A stretch of DNA of 64,000 bases, from NCBI RefSeq assembly GCF_052115865.1, contig NZ_JBQKME010000013.1, positions 1-64,000 of the forward strand, given 5' to 3'. Shown one piece after another: positions 1 through 8,182 of the stretch. Source of the DNA: Fundicoccus_A sp052115865 (lineage in GTDB: Bacteria; Bacillota; Bacilli; Lactobacillales; Aerococcaceae). The translations under genes were made by a program, and so were the position numbers. Position 1 is the first letter of the stretch. Each line of letters begins with the position of its first letter. The notes under the pieces are model-generated. The model was not told the DNA's origin, did not search any database, and was given only the letters and a program-made list of their open reading frames with translations.

Positions 1-20
1 AGAGTAGGTCATTGCCACGC
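1..20 (+). rRNA. rrf: 3' end of 5S rRNA (partial)
   Basis: The first 20 bases, ending GTTGCC-like ATTGCCACGC, match the conserved 3' strand of helix I of Firmicutes 5S rRNA (AGAGTAGG followed by TTGCCACGC). Two tRNA genes follow at once, which is the usual end of a 16S-23S-5S operon. Only the tail lies in the window, so this rests on a short match and on context. Confidence 0.65.
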
Positions 21-37
21 CGTGTGTTTCATGTTAT

Positions 38-110
38 TCCGCAATAGCTCAGCTGGCAGAGCGCATGACTGTTAATCATGATGTCGTAGGTTCGAGCCCT
101 ACTTGCGGAG
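38..110 (+). tRNA. tRNA-Asn (GTT)
   Basis: A 73-base cloverleaf. The acceptor strands TCCGCAA and TTGCGGA pair fully, the anticodon loop reads CTGTTAA with anticodon GTT, and the T arm GTTCGAGCC is present. The 3' CCA is not encoded. It sits 18 bases after the 5S tail, as a member of the rRNA operon. Confidence 0.96.
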
Positions 111-130
111 TTTTTTTTATTTACAGGAAT

Positions 131-203
131 GCCGTTTTAGCTCAGTAGGTAGAGCGCTTCCATGGTAAGGAAGAGGTCGTCGGTTCGATTCCGACAAATG
201 GCT
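131..203 (+). tRNA. tRNA-Thr (GGT)
   Basis: A 73-base cloverleaf with acceptor strands GCCGTTT and AAATGGC (one G-T pair), anticodon stem CTTCC/GGAAG around loop ATGGTAA, and anticodon GGT for threonine. The T loop is GGTTCGATTCC. It lies 20 bases after tRNA-Asn and is probably the last gene of the rRNA operon. CCA is not encoded. Confidence 0.95.
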
Positions 204-235
204 TAATCAAATACCGAGATAAATGGCTATATATC

Positions 236-280
236 AGCGTTTGTAGCATCTTATGAAGATGTTGCAGACGCTTTTTATTT
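236..280 (+). terminator. Intrinsic terminator of the rRNA/tRNA operon
   Basis: A long imperfect hairpin: AGCGTTTGTAGCATCTT pairs with AAGATGTTGCAGACGCT (two G-U pairs and otherwise near-perfect), followed by TTTTTATTTT. It lies 33 bases after tRNA-Thr. Confidence 0.85.
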
Positions 281-295
281 TGGCTCTAAAATAAA

Positions 296-336
296 TAAGG
301 TTGATGAAACACTTCTCGTCATCAACCTCATTTATT
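296..336 (-). terminator. Hairpin after the hicB remnant
   Basis: AGGTTGATGA at 298-307 pairs perfectly with TCATCAACCT at 319-328. On the minus strand it is followed by an AT-rich TTATTTATTTT stretch. It sits 13 bases past the hicB stop and probably ends that transcript. Confidence 0.6.
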
Positions 337-348
337 ATAAAATCTTTT

Positions 349-722
349 TTATTCTCCAATTTTTTCAATTAAAGATTCTTGTAATACTTTAGAGTAATTG
401 ATGTTTATCGCTAATGCTTGTTCATTTAACCAAACTGGTATAGTTAAAGTCTTTTTACAGATTTTGTTCGTTTAGTTAAATCAACTTCAGTTTCGATAAG
501 AATGGGTGATGCATCAGAATAATCAAGATCTGAAATTTGACGAGCACTAGGTACTCTTTCACCATTTTCAAGTAAATCTAGAATATATCCTTCAATAGCT
601 TCACGAGAATTAATTAATAACTCCTCTAACGTATCTGCTTGAGTAGAACATCCAGGTAAATCAGGGAATTCAATCCAATATCCATCTTCTTCATGTAACA
701 ATCCTGGAAAAATATATAACAT
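349..722 (-). pseudogene. hicB: HicB-family antitoxin, frameshifted
   Basis: HicB proteins pair with the small RNA-cleaving toxin HicA and repress their own operon. The N-terminal half is intact and typical: the partly folded RNase H-like domain shows EDGYWIEFPDLPGCSTQADTLEE and AREAIEGYI-like helix residues. After TEVDLTKRTKSVK the frame runs into a stop at 444. In the neighbouring frame the sequence continues as KTLTIPVWLNEQALAININ with YSKVLQESL, the HicB C-terminal DNA-binding part, and stops at 349. One missing A in the run near 455 explains the break. RBS AAAGGAGG precedes the ATG at 722. Either it is a real pseudogene or a homopolymer error; the partner gene is also broken. Confidence 0.8.
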
Positions 723-759
723 AATGAGACCTCCTTTTATTTGCAGAAAGAGGAGAGGC

Positions 760-941
760 TTATTCCAGCTCCGTTCTCTTTAGAATGGCATTTAACAGTC
801 CAACTTTTATTTCTTTGCCTTGAACAGGAATAACTTCACGTTGATTGCCTTTTTTCAAAATATGATGACTGCTATTGATTCTTGATAATTCTCAACCGTT
901 TTTAAGTAACAGTTTAGGTAAATCCTTATCTTTCGTGCCAT
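760..941 (-). pseudogene. hicA: HicA-family mRNA interferase toxin, degraded
   Basis: HicA toxins are about 60-residue double-stranded-RNA-binding-fold ribonucleases with a catalytic histidine in a G/N-S-H-H motif. Minus-strand translation gives KDKDLPKLLLKNG, then an in-frame TGA where the family has Trp, then ELSRINSSHHILKKGNQ and a C-terminal KEIKVGLLNAILKRTEL, all HicA-like. The likely ATG at 941 (after GGGGG) is out of frame with this by one base, in an AAA run. So there are two independent lesions: a frameshift near the start and a nonsense change. The toxin is almost certainly not made. Its order before hicB on the same strand is the standard hicAB order. Confidence 0.75.
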
Positions 942-967
942 CCCCCTTTCTGCAAGTAAATCACAGT

Positions 968-979
968 ACGTATATACGT
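968..979. promoter_or_regulatory. Perfect palindrome upstream of hicA
   Basis: ACGTATATACGT is a perfect 12-bp palindrome 27 bases upstream of the hicA start. HicB and other RHH/HTH antitoxins bind palindromes in their own promoters, so this may be the old operator. That role is inferred from position only. Confidence 0.35.
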
Positions 980-1066
980 GCAATTTGAAAAGTTGGCTAA
1001 AATTTGAATGATACTTATTAAAAATTTACCATAACAAAATTTAGTCTCGAAATCGAAATATTTATC

Positions 1067-1095
1067 TTGCTTTATATTCAAGTAAGGTTTAGAAT
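1067..1095 (+). promoter_or_regulatory. Sigma-A promoter for the flavin/NADP redox pair
   Basis: TTGCTT (1067-1072), a 17-base spacer and TAGAAT (1090-1095). It lies about 50 bases before the first start codon, and RBS AAGGAAGTGG follows at 1130-1139. Confidence 0.6.
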
Positions 1096-1147
1096 GAAAA
1101 GTGGAGAAAACAAACGACATAGATAACAAAAAGGAAGTGGACATTTT

Positions 1148-2194
1148 ATGACAGAAAAACAAGATGTTTTATTTGGATTAAATACATTTGGCGATATCGC
1201 AACAGATAACAACGGCAAGTTACTTACAGATGCTGAATCTATTCGATTAGTGGTAGATGAAGCAGTTTTAGCAGACAAATTAGGTATTGATGTGATTGGG
1301 ATTGGTGAACACCACCGTGAAGAATATGCGATTTCATCCCCTGAAACTGTCTTAGCAGGTATCGCAACCAGAACAGAACAAATTACTTTAGCGACTGCTG
1401 TTACGGTATTAAGTTCAGATGATCCCGTTCGTGTTTACCAACGATTTGCAACCGTTGATGCTTTATCTAATGGGCGCGCACAAGTCATGCTAGGTCGTGG
1501 TTCGTTTACAGAATCCTTCCCTTTATTTGGTTATGATTTACAAAACTACGAAGAATTGTTCGATGAAAAAATAGAAATGTTTTCAAAAATCTTAGAAGAA
1601 AAACCATTAGAATGGCAAGGGCAATTCACGCAATCCCTCTACAAAGAAAATATCTATCCTAAAACAGAAAGTGGAAGATTAGATACCTGGGTAGGTGTAG
1701 GTGGATCACCGGAATCCATTGTCCGTACTGCACACTATGGCTTTAAATTAATGCTTGCGATTATCGGTGGCGATCCGATTCGCTTTAGATCTTATATTGA
1801 TTTATATAAACGTGTTGCAGAACAATTAGGCAAACCAATTTATCCAGTTGGTATGCACTCACACGGATTAATTGCGGATACTGATGGGGAAGCGATTGAT
1901 TTAGCTTGGAAACACATCAAGACTTCATTTGATAAGATTGGTCGTTCGCGTGGTTGGACACCAATGACGAAACAACAATTTGAACATGAAGTTGAAACAG
2001 GATCTTATTATGTCGGATCAGCAGAAACAGTCGCAAAGAAAATTGCATCTACTATTGACCGCTTAGGTGTTGCACGTTTTGACTTAGTTTACGGAGCAGG
2101 CCAACAAAGTGCCGATGTGCGTCGTAAAATCATCGAATTATATGGACAAGAAGTGATTCCACAAGTAAAAGAAATCTTATCAAAGGGGAAATAA
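1148..2194 (+). CDS. LLM-class flavin-dependent oxidoreductase
   Basis: A 348-residue TIM-barrel protein of the bacterial luciferase-like monooxygenase class, which uses reduced FMN (or F420 in other phyla) to oxidise or reduce small molecules in the cytoplasm. Family marks are GIGEHHREEYAISSP at about 51-65, the ITLATAVTVLSSDDPVRVYQ strand-helix near 77-96, and the C-terminal YYVGSAETVAKKI segment. Full length for the family. RBS AAGGAAGTGG lies eight bases before the ATG. It is followed after one base by an NADP-binding reductase gene, so the pair may form a flavin/NADP redox unit. The substrate cannot be told. Confidence 0.88.
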   Translation: MTEKQDVLFGLNTFGDIATDNNGKLLTDAESIRLVVDEAVLADKLGIDVIGIGEHHREEYAISSPETVLAGIATRTEQITLATAVTVLSSDDPVRVYQRFATVDALSNGRAQVMLGRGSFTESFPLFGYDLQNYEELFDEKIEMFSKILEEKPLEWQGQFTQSLYKENIYPKTESGRLDTWVGVGGSPESIVRTAHYGFKLMLAIIGGDPIRFRSYIDLYKRVAEQLGKPIYPVGMHSHGLIADTDGEAIDLAWKHIKTSFDKIGRSRGWTPMTKQQFEHEVETGSYYVGSAETVAKKIASTIDRLGVARFDLVYGAGQQSADVRRKIIELYGQEVIPQVKEILSKGK

Positions 2195-2195
2195 A

Positions 2196-2876
2196 ATGAC
2201 GAAATTAGGCATTTTAGGTGCAGGTAAAGTTGGAATTGTCTTGGCTCAACTAGCTGTCAAAGCTGGTTACGATGTCATCATTTCTGGTTCAGGCCCAGCT
2301 TCAAAAATTGCGCTAACCGTTGAAGTCCTAGCCCCCGGTGCAATTGCCTCTGATTCAAAGACTGTTGCCCAAGAAGCAGATATTATTATCCTAGCCCTTC
2401 CTTTAAGTAAATATCCCAGCATTGATCCCAGCACACTTAAAGGTAAAATCGTGATTGATGCGATGAACTATTGGTGGGAAGTTGATGGAGTTCGTGAAGA
2501 TTTCTCAAATCCCCTACAAGCTACCAGTGAAATCATTCAAGAATATCTTAAAGGCAGTATCGTTGTAAAAGCCTTTAATCATATGGGTTACCATGATATT
2601 TATGATGAAAGTCGTATCGATCAAGACGAAGATAGAAAAGCCATTGCCGTAGCTGGAGATAACAAAGAAGCTGTGGATATCGCGATGGACATTGTCACCA
2701 AATTTGGCTTTGATGCTTTATTTATTGGTAGCCTGGCAGACAGTATTAAACTAGAACCAGGCAGTAATGCATTCGGTGCGAATGTCACCAAGGATGAACT
2801 TCAATATATTATGGATCACTTCCATGAAAGTGAACTCGGCCAAAAAGTTCTCGAAGCCCATCAAGCAAATAAATAA
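2196..2876 (+). CDS. NAD(P)-binding reductase (F420-dependent NADP reductase family)
   Basis: 226 residues. The N-terminal Rossmann motif GILGAGKVG (about 5-13) and the segment ADIIILALPLSKY with GKIVIDAMNYWW belong to the NADPH:F420 oxidoreductase/NADP oxidoreductase family, in which a small dehydrogenase moves hydride between NADP and a flavin-like cofactor. Lactobacillales do not make F420, so the partner here is more likely a flavin or a small substrate. It starts one base after the upstream flavin oxidoreductase stop, with RBS AAAGGGG, and is co-transcribed with it. A strong terminator follows. Confidence 0.8.
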   Translation: MTKLGILGAGKVGIVLAQLAVKAGYDVIISGSGPASKIALTVEVLAPGAIASDSKTVAQEADIIILALPLSKYPSIDPSTLKGKIVIDAMNYWWEVDGVREDFSNPLQATSEIIQEYLKGSIVVKAFNHMGYHDIYDESRIDQDEDRKAIAVAGDNKEAVDIAMDIVTKFGFDALFIGSLADSIKLEPGSNAFGANVTKDELQYIMDHFHESELGQKVLEAHQANK

Positions 2877-2881
2877 CTTAA

Positions 2882-2928
2882 AACCCCGTAACAATTCCAT
2901 TAATCGAAATCGTTACGGGGTTATTTTA
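2882..2928. terminator. Bidirectional terminator
   Basis: AACCCCGTAAC at 2882-2892 pairs perfectly with GTTACGGGGTT at 2912-2922, with a T-rich tract after it and an A-rich tract before it. It separates the convergent reductase and deoxynucleoside kinase genes. Confidence 0.85.
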
Positions 2929-3603
2929 TTTACTTTGACTCGCTATTTGTTCAATACGCAAATCAGCCAATTTAGCTTTTACCATCTCAATGACTGATTC
3001 GGCATCTTCAGGATTATTCACCACATCATAGCGATCAATATCAATGGTCAAGACTTGTGAAGCTGAATAATAATTTTCTACCCAGTCATCGTAGCTAAAC
3101 CATAAAGTATAGTAGTAATTCATTAATTTAGGATCTTGCTCAAAATCACGACCACGCATTCCAATACGATGGATGATGGTCTCGAAAGATCCGGTCAAAT
3201 AAACCATTAAATCAGGGCTCTTTTTAGGTAATTCATCCAGTTCTTCCATCATATTATTGAGTAATTTTTCATAAATATGGAACTCAGTATCCGAAATATT
3301 CCCTAAATCATTATTCACCTTACAAAAATACCAGTCTTCGTAAATCGAGCGGTCAAGAACATTATCTTGATTAATTAGCGCATCCTTAATGTTTGAAAAA
3401 CGACTACTTAAAAATTCTAATTGCAACAGAAATGGATAACGTTTGGCTGCTTGTTCTTCAGCTGAAGCCGTGTAAAATAGTGGAAGAATATGGTTATCGT
3501 CCACATTTTCATAAAATACCTCACTTTCTAACGCTTCCGCAATAATCTTCGCAACACTCGTTTTTCCAGCACCAATCATGCCACCAATAACAATAATTGT
3601 CAT
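2926..3603 (-). CDS. Deoxynucleoside kinase (dAK/dGK/dCK family)
   Basis: 225 residues. It phosphorylates deoxynucleosides at the 5' hydroxyl with ATP for nucleotide salvage. The P-loop GGMIGAGKTS is at about 7-16, the DRSIYED motif (ERS-type, with the catalytic acid region) at 84-90, and the lid region MRGRDFEQD near 170. Length fits the Firmicutes dGK/dAK enzymes, which usually occur as neighbouring pairs; only one is seen here. RBS GGAGAGGGG precedes the ATG at 3603. Its promoter overlaps two NrdR-like boxes, which would link salvage to ribonucleotide reductase control. Confidence 0.88.
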   Translation of the reverse strand: MTIIVIGGMIGAGKTSVAKIIAEALESEVFYENVDDNHILPLFYTASAEEQAAKRYPFLLQLEFLSSRFSNIKDALINQDNVLDRSIYEDWYFCKVNNDLGNISDTEFHIYEKLLNNMMEELDELPKKSPDLMVYLTGSFETIIHRIGMRGRDFEQDPKLMNYYYTLWFSYDDWVENYYSASQVLTIDIDRYDVVNNPEDAESVIEMVKAKLADLRIEQIASQSK

Positions 3604-3633
3604 CTACCCCTCTCCTAATCCAATATCTATTCA

Positions 3634-3683
3634 ACACAATATGTAGTGTTATGAATTATAACACACCACAACATATTGTTCAA
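3634..3683 (-). promoter_or_regulatory. Deoxynucleoside kinase promoter with two NrdR-like boxes
   Basis: On the minus strand, -35 TTGAAC (3683-3678), a 17-base spacer and -10 TATAAT (3660-3655). Box 1, ACACAATATGTAGTGT at 3634-3649, is very close to the NrdR consensus (acaCwATATwTwGtgt). Box 2, CCACAACATATTGTTC at 3666-3681, matches it at about 12 of 16 places. The 16-base gap places them about three helical turns apart, as in known tandem NrdR sites. The assignment is by motif only. Confidence 0.65.
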
Positions 3684-3799
3684 TACAAATAAATATCACT
3701 GGTTGTTAAAACGCAACTTATAGATTGTAGCATAAATATTTACTTTAATACATAAAAAATACATCCGATTTATAATCAGATGTATTGAATAAATATCTC

Positions 3800-4615
3800 T
3801 TATTCTAATTCAAGTACGAATAGTGACGCTTGGAGTTCTTTTTGAAAATCATCAGAACGCCATTCTCTTTGATAACCTAAACAGTTACAAATATAAGTGA
3901 TACCGTCACGCTCAACTGTTCCACGGTAATGCACATGGCCCATTGAGCTATATTTAATAGGGTAGTCACGGTGTATGTCATCAAAGTCATCTGTAGCAAT
4001 AAATGCGTTAAAAAAGTCAAATGGTTCATGTGGCATTGGAACGGTGAAGTCCGGGATGGTTACCATATGTGTGACTAACACGACATCACGGTCACCAACT
4101 TTTTCTAAATCTTTTTTAACGAGATCAGCAAAATGCTTCGATAGTTCGCGGTCGGTCATTCCCCAGCGCGCATTGAGTTTATCTTGCCAAGTTCTTTCAC
4201 CATAAATGCCTTTATCCAATTCTTCTTCAGTAAACTGCTGACCATGAATGGCATGGTTATACCAAGCGGAATGTCCCACTAGGGCATATTTATCAGATAG
4301 GATGACAGGGGATTCTAATAAAGATTGTGAGTGATCAACATAGTTTTGGTACACTTTCATGCTATCTTTATGGACGAGGTTTTTCTCCCAATAATCATGG
4401 TTGCCTGGCACGAAATAGACAGGGACGTTTAATTGTGCTTGTAGTTCTTCAACGAAAGGAAAGGTTGTTTTATGGCTGTTTGAAATATCTCCACCAATTA
4501 CAAGTGTATCGAGAGAATTTTCTGTTACTAACTGCTTGATGTTTCCAAAAAAATCTTCTTTGGTTAAGTTTTCATATGTATCATAATGTATATCAGAGAT
4601 TAGCCCTAATTTCAT
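3800..4615 (-). CDS. Calcineurin-like metallophosphoesterase
   Basis: 271 residues. It carries the dimetal phosphoesterase motifs in order: SDIH at 7-10, GGDIS at 41-45, GNHDYW at 71-76, TH in VLVTHM near 184 and GHVHYRG near 236. The overall pattern fits the putative phosphoesterase group TIGR03729 common in Lactobacillales. The physiological substrate of that group is not known. The gene starts 28 bases after the ABC importer ATPase gene, on the same strand and with RBS AGAGGAGATG, so it is probably the last gene of the importer operon. Confidence 0.88.
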   Translation of the reverse strand: MKLGLISDIHYDTYENLTKEDFFGNIKQLVTENSLDTLVIGGDISNSHKTTFPFVEELQAQLNVPVYFVPGNHDYWEKNLVHKDSMKVYQNYVDHSQSLLESPVILSDKYALVGHSAWYNHAIHGQQFTEEELDKGIYGERTWQDKLNARWGMTDRELSKHFADLVKKDLEKVGDRDVVLVTHMVTIPDFTVPMPHEPFDFFNAFIATDDFDDIHRDYPIKYSSMGHVHYRGTVERDGITYICNCLGYQREWRSDDFQKELQASLFVLELE

Positions 4616-4643
4616 GATTCATCTCCTCTTTAAAATGGTTAGT

Positions 4644-5444
4644 TTAATTATTTAAATAGATCGGTGGGATGGCATTAAATAATTTTTGGGTGTAAGTTTC
4701 GCGTTCATGGCGTTTTTCATCAGCGGCATCAAAGACTTCGACTAATTTACCGTGGTGCATGACTGCGATGCGGTCACAGAAATATTCGATAACGTTTAAG
4801 TCATGGGAAATGAATAAGTACGTTAAGGAATATTTGGCTTTTAAGTCGTTCAGTAAATTTAATATGGCTGCTTGAATCGAAACATCTAAAGATGACACCC
4901 CTTCATCAATAATTAAAAATTTAGGTTTTAAAATAATGGTACTTGCGATGGCTATCCGCTGTCTTTGGCCACCACTTAATTCATGTGGATAGCGGGAGTA
5001 ATATGTTTCGTCCAACTCTACATCGTGGAGTGCTTGAATAACAAGTTCTTTTCGTTCTGCTTTTGTTCCAATTTTATGGATGGTCAATGGTTCCATAATA
5101 CTCCAGCCGATTGTTTTCTTAGGATCCAAGGTACTGTAAGGGTCTTGGAAAACCATTTGTAGATTTTGATAGACTTGCCGTCTTTCGCGAGGATTCATTT
5201 TAAGTAAACCTTGACCTTCAAAAAGAATTTCGCCTTCTTCAGGGTTAACGAGTCCCATAATGGAATTGGCCACCGTTGATTTACCTGAACCAGACTCCCC
5301 TACGAGACCAAAGCTTTCACCGCTTAGAATGGCAAGGGATAAGTCATCGATTGCTTTTGTTGTAGAAGCTGATTTTGGTTTAAATAAAGCCCCGCTTTGG
5401 CTAAAGGTTTTAGATAAGTTATTTATTTCAAGCATGACTGCCAT
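4644..5444 (-). CDS. Peptide/nickel ABC importer ATPase (OppF/DppF type)
   Basis: About 266 residues. Walker A GESGSGKST, Q-loop FQDPYSTLDP, signature LSGGQRQR and Walker B FLIIDEGVSSLD are all intact, so it should hydrolyse ATP to drive import. The ATG at 5444 overlaps the stop of the partner ATPase (TAATG) and has AGGAG nine bases upstream, so it is preferred over the in-frame TTG at 5453. It is the second of two ATPases in a standard A-B-C-D-F operon. The DEG in place of the usual DEP after Walker B is a minor variation. Confidence 0.9.
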   Translation of the reverse strand: MAVMLEINNLSKTFSQSGALFKPKSASTTKAIDDLSLAILSGESFGLVGESGSGKSTVANSIMGLVNPEEGEILFEGQGLLKMNPRERRQVYQNLQMVFQDPYSTLDPKKTIGWSIMEPLTIHKIGTKAERKELVIQALHDVELDETYYSRYPHELSGGQRQRIAIASTIILKPKFLIIDEGVSSLDVSIQAAILNLLNDLKAKYSLTYLFISHDLNVIEYFCDRIAVMHHGKLVEVFDAADEKRHERETYTQKLFNAIPPIYLNN

Positions 5445-6376
5445 TAAGACCAACTCCTAACTTCGGGAAACATGGCTTTAACTTCTTGTTTGTTATCTTC
5501 GGTAAGTTTAATGTAAGGCCATTTTCCTTTTTCTCTTTCATCAATCGAAGGGACTCTAAAGGGGATGCTATATAACTTTTTGCCCTTATTGATCAGGCTT
5601 GGGATGGCGTTTAATAGACCTTTTGTATAGGCATGTTGAGGGTTCTCGATGACTTGTTGTGTAGGGCCTGTTTCAACTACGCGGCCCGCATACATGACAT
5701 AAACCCGGTCTGTCATATTGGCTATCACGCCCCAGTCATGGGAAATCAACATCAGGGCATTCCCTTTTTGCCTTGTCAGTTGACTCAGAATTTCAAGAAT
5801 TTGTTTTTGAATGGTGGTATCTAAAGCCGTTGTAGGTTCATCGGCAATAATTAATCCAGGATTAGCAATAATTGCCATACAAATGACCACACGCTGGCGC
5901 ATTCCACCAGATAATTCATGTGGGTAAGAATGATAAACCCGTTCAGGATTGACAAAACCGACTTGTTTAAATAAATCAAATACCATTGCTTGTCTTTTTT
6001 CAGCAGACAATTTTTTATGGATGACTAGCACTTCTTCGACTTGGCGGCCTATTTTTAATAAAGGGTTGAGCGATGAAAGAGGGTCTTGGAAAATCATAGA
6101 GATTTCATTTCCACGGATTTTTTGCATCATTTCGGTGTTTTTAAAGTCGATGGCTTTCCCATTGTATTCCATCGCTTTGTAGCTGCTGTGGGCATTTCTA
6201 GGTAAAATACCTAAAATTGTTTTAGCGGTTAAACTTTTCCCACTACCAGATTCGCCAACGATTCCAACGACTTCGTTTTTGTTAATGTGGAGCGACAATT
6301 GCTCAACAGCAGGGTAAACATGGCCTTGTATGAGAAAATCAACATTTAAATCTTCAATGTTTAACACACGTTCCAT
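5444..6376 (-). CDS. Peptide/nickel ABC importer ATPase (OppD/DppD type)
   Basis: 310 residues with Walker A GESGSGKSL, Q-loop FQDPLSSLNPL, signature LSGGMRQR and Walker B LIIADEPTTALD. Most OppD/DppD proteins end in a cysteine-rich segment (CPFxxRC) that holds an iron-sulfur cluster or zinc. Here the C-terminus ends VKAMFPEVRSW with no cysteine at all, so that element is lost or replaced. RBS AAAGGAGTG precedes the ATG. It heterodimerises with the DppF-type ATPase encoded next. Confidence 0.9.
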   Translation of the reverse strand: MERVLNIEDLNVDFLIQGHVYPAVEQLSLHINKNEVVGIVGESGSGKSLTAKTILGILPRNAHSSYKAMEYNGKAIDFKNTEMMQKIRGNEISMIFQDPLSSLNPLLKIGRQVEEVLVIHKKLSAEKRQAMVFDLFKQVGFVNPERVYHSYPHELSGGMRQRVVICMAIIANPGLIIADEPTTALDTTIQKQILEILSQLTRQKGNALMLISHDWGVIANMTDRVYVMYAGRVVETGPTQQVIENPQHAYTKGLLNAIPSLINKGKKLYSIPFRVPSIDEREKGKWPYIKLTEDNKQEVKAMFPEVRSWS

Positions 6377-7192
6377 CTAATCACTCCTTTTGTCTTGCAT
6401 TTTACGAATACCGTCGCCTAGTAAGTTAAAACCAAAAACGAGTAAGGTAATACAAATACCGACTGTCATAATATACCAAGGTGCTTGAATCATATGCGGT
6501 CTGGCTTCACTTAACATGCGACCCCAAGATGGATCAGGTGGCTGTACCCCTAGTCCTAAATAACTTAAGCCTGCTTCTGATAATACAACTGTTGAAAAAG
6601 ACAGTGAAGTCATGACGATAATTTGGGTGGTAATGTTAGGCAGGATATGATGCCAAATAATATGCCAGTGGCTGGCACCTTTTATTTTACTCGATTTAAC
6701 AAAGTCGAACTCCTTAACCTGTAAGAAGCCTCCACGAACAATACGTGCAAAGCTTGGAATCCGTGGAACGCCTAAAGCTAAAATGGTATTGAAAAGACTG
6801 GGTTGGAAAATGGATACCAGCATAATGGCAAATAAAATCCCTGGAATGGCTAACATGGCATCCATTAAACGCATTAAAACTTCATCCAGCCAACCGCCAC
6901 AGTAACCTGCTAAGGCACCTACAACCAATCCGCCCAATAGTCCAATTCCTACCGCACTAATGCCTACTTGAAAAACGGTTTGAGTAGCTTGCATCAACCG
7001 TGAAAAAATATCGCGGCCAAAATTATCTGTTCCAAACCAGTATTTACTTGATGGCGCATGGAAGCGGTCGGCTGTAATCATGTCATTAGGGTTGTAGGGT
7101 GTGTAAAAGAAACTGATGATCATCGTTATTAATAAAATAGCGACAATTGTCCCACCAATAATTAAGTTGTAATTTCGCCGTTTACGTTCCAT
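6377..7192 (-). CDS. Peptide/nickel ABC importer permease (OppC/DppC type)
   Basis: About 271 residues from the ATG at 7192, which follows RBS GGGAGG. An upstream in-frame start at 7225 would overlap the previous permease and has no better site. One N-terminal membrane segment, a periplasm-facing stretch with FGTDNFGRDIFSRL (the family's conserved binding-protein-contact element), then five further membrane segments with the EAA-like loop GASHWHIIWHHILPN that contacts the ATPases. It partners the DppB-type permease. Confidence 0.9.
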   Translation of the reverse strand: MERKRRNYNLIIGGTIVAILLITMIISFFYTPYNPNDMITADRFHAPSSKYWFGTDNFGRDIFSRLMQATQTVFQVGISAVGIGLLGGLVVGALAGYCGGWLDEVLMRLMDAMLAIPGILFAIMLVSIFQPSLFNTILALGVPRIPSFARIVRGGFLQVKEFDFVKSSKIKGASHWHIIWHHILPNITTQIIVMTSLSFSTVVLSEAGLSYLGLGVQPPDPSWGRMLSEARPHMIQAPWYIMTVGICITLLVFGFNLLGDGIRKMQDKRSD

Positions 7193-7193
7193 T

Positions 7194-8141
7194 CTATCTA
7201 CCTCCCGTCTTAATGCGAGGATCAATTACTTGGTAAAGAATATCCACGACAAAATTGGCTAAAATAATAATCACAGAAATAAATAACACTAAGGATTGGA
7301 TAAGTGGAAAATCCCGTGTTTGTACAGATGAATTTAGCAACGAACCTATCCCAGGTAGGGCAAACACATTCTCAATGATGATACTCCCACCGAGTGTATC
7401 AGCAACCATTAGTCCAAAAATGGTAATAACGGGTAAGGATGCATTTTTTAGAACGTGGCGGTACATGATGCGATTATCATCGGCGCCTTTTACAAGGGCA
7501 GTTGTTACATAATCGCGATTCATTTGATCAGCTACCGAATTAGATAAATAACGAATAATAACAGCGATATTGGATATGGCAATCGAGATAGATGGGAGGA
7601 CCATTGACCGTAAATGATCAAAGACACCATCAGATAAACTTTTATAGCCAAAAGTAGGCAGCCAACCTAAGTTGACCGAAAAAAATAAAATTAAGACAAA
7701 GGCTAACCAGAATGATGGAATAGATATCCCAAGTTGACTTATTGTATTCGCAATGGTGGATACAGCAGTCCCTTCATAGCGTGAAATAAATATCCCAATT
7801 GGAATTGCGATAACGATGGTTATGAGCAATGAATAAATGGTTAGGGATAAAGTAACAGGAAGCCGGTCGGCAATAATATGCGCAACCGGCTCTCTGTATC
7901 GATATGAAGTTCCTAAATCACCTTGGAAAATACCACCGATCCAGTTAAAGTATCTTGTGTGTAAAGGTTCATTTAAACCTAATTGCTCTTCAAGTACTCT
8001 AATTTGTTGAATATCGGCATCTGGACCTAATATAGCTTGTGCTGGATTACCTGGTAAAATGTTAAAAATTAAAAAGATAATCAAAGAGACAAGCAACAAG
8101 GTAAACAGAGTCGATAACAACTTATAAATGAATCGACGCAT
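7194..8141 (-). CDS. Peptide/nickel ABC importer permease (OppB/DppB type)
   Basis: 315 residues with six predicted membrane segments. Family marks are FNILPGNPAQAILGPDA at about 26-42, the LGWLPTFGY segment, the EAA-like loop KGADDNRIMYRHVLKNASLPV and the conserved IENVFALPGIGSLL. RBS AGAGAGG precedes the ATG at 8141. The gap to the binding-protein gene is 41 bases, so it belongs to that operon. Confidence 0.9.
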   Translation of the reverse strand: MRRFIYKLLSTLFTLLLVSLIIFLIFNILPGNPAQAILGPDADIQQIRVLEEQLGLNEPLHTRYFNWIGGIFQGDLGTSYRYREPVAHIIADRLPVTLSLTIYSLLITIVIAIPIGIFISRYEGTAVSTIANTISQLGISIPSFWLAFVLILFFSVNLGWLPTFGYKSLSDGVFDHLRSMVLPSISIAISNIAVIIRYLSNSVADQMNRDYVTTALVKGADDNRIMYRHVLKNASLPVITIFGLMVADTLGGSIIIENVFALPGIGSLLNSSVQTRDFPLIQSLVLFISVIIILANFVVDILYQVIDPRIKTGGR

Positions 8142-8182
8142 GGCGTTTTCCTCTCTATTTAATGACTAAGTGACAGACTAAA

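Noticed and set aside
926..1162. A 78-codon minus-strand frame overlapping the hicA start.
   Set aside because: It ends in the hicA start region in another frame and covers the promoter of the plus-strand redox genes; the HicA-like protein lies in a different frame.
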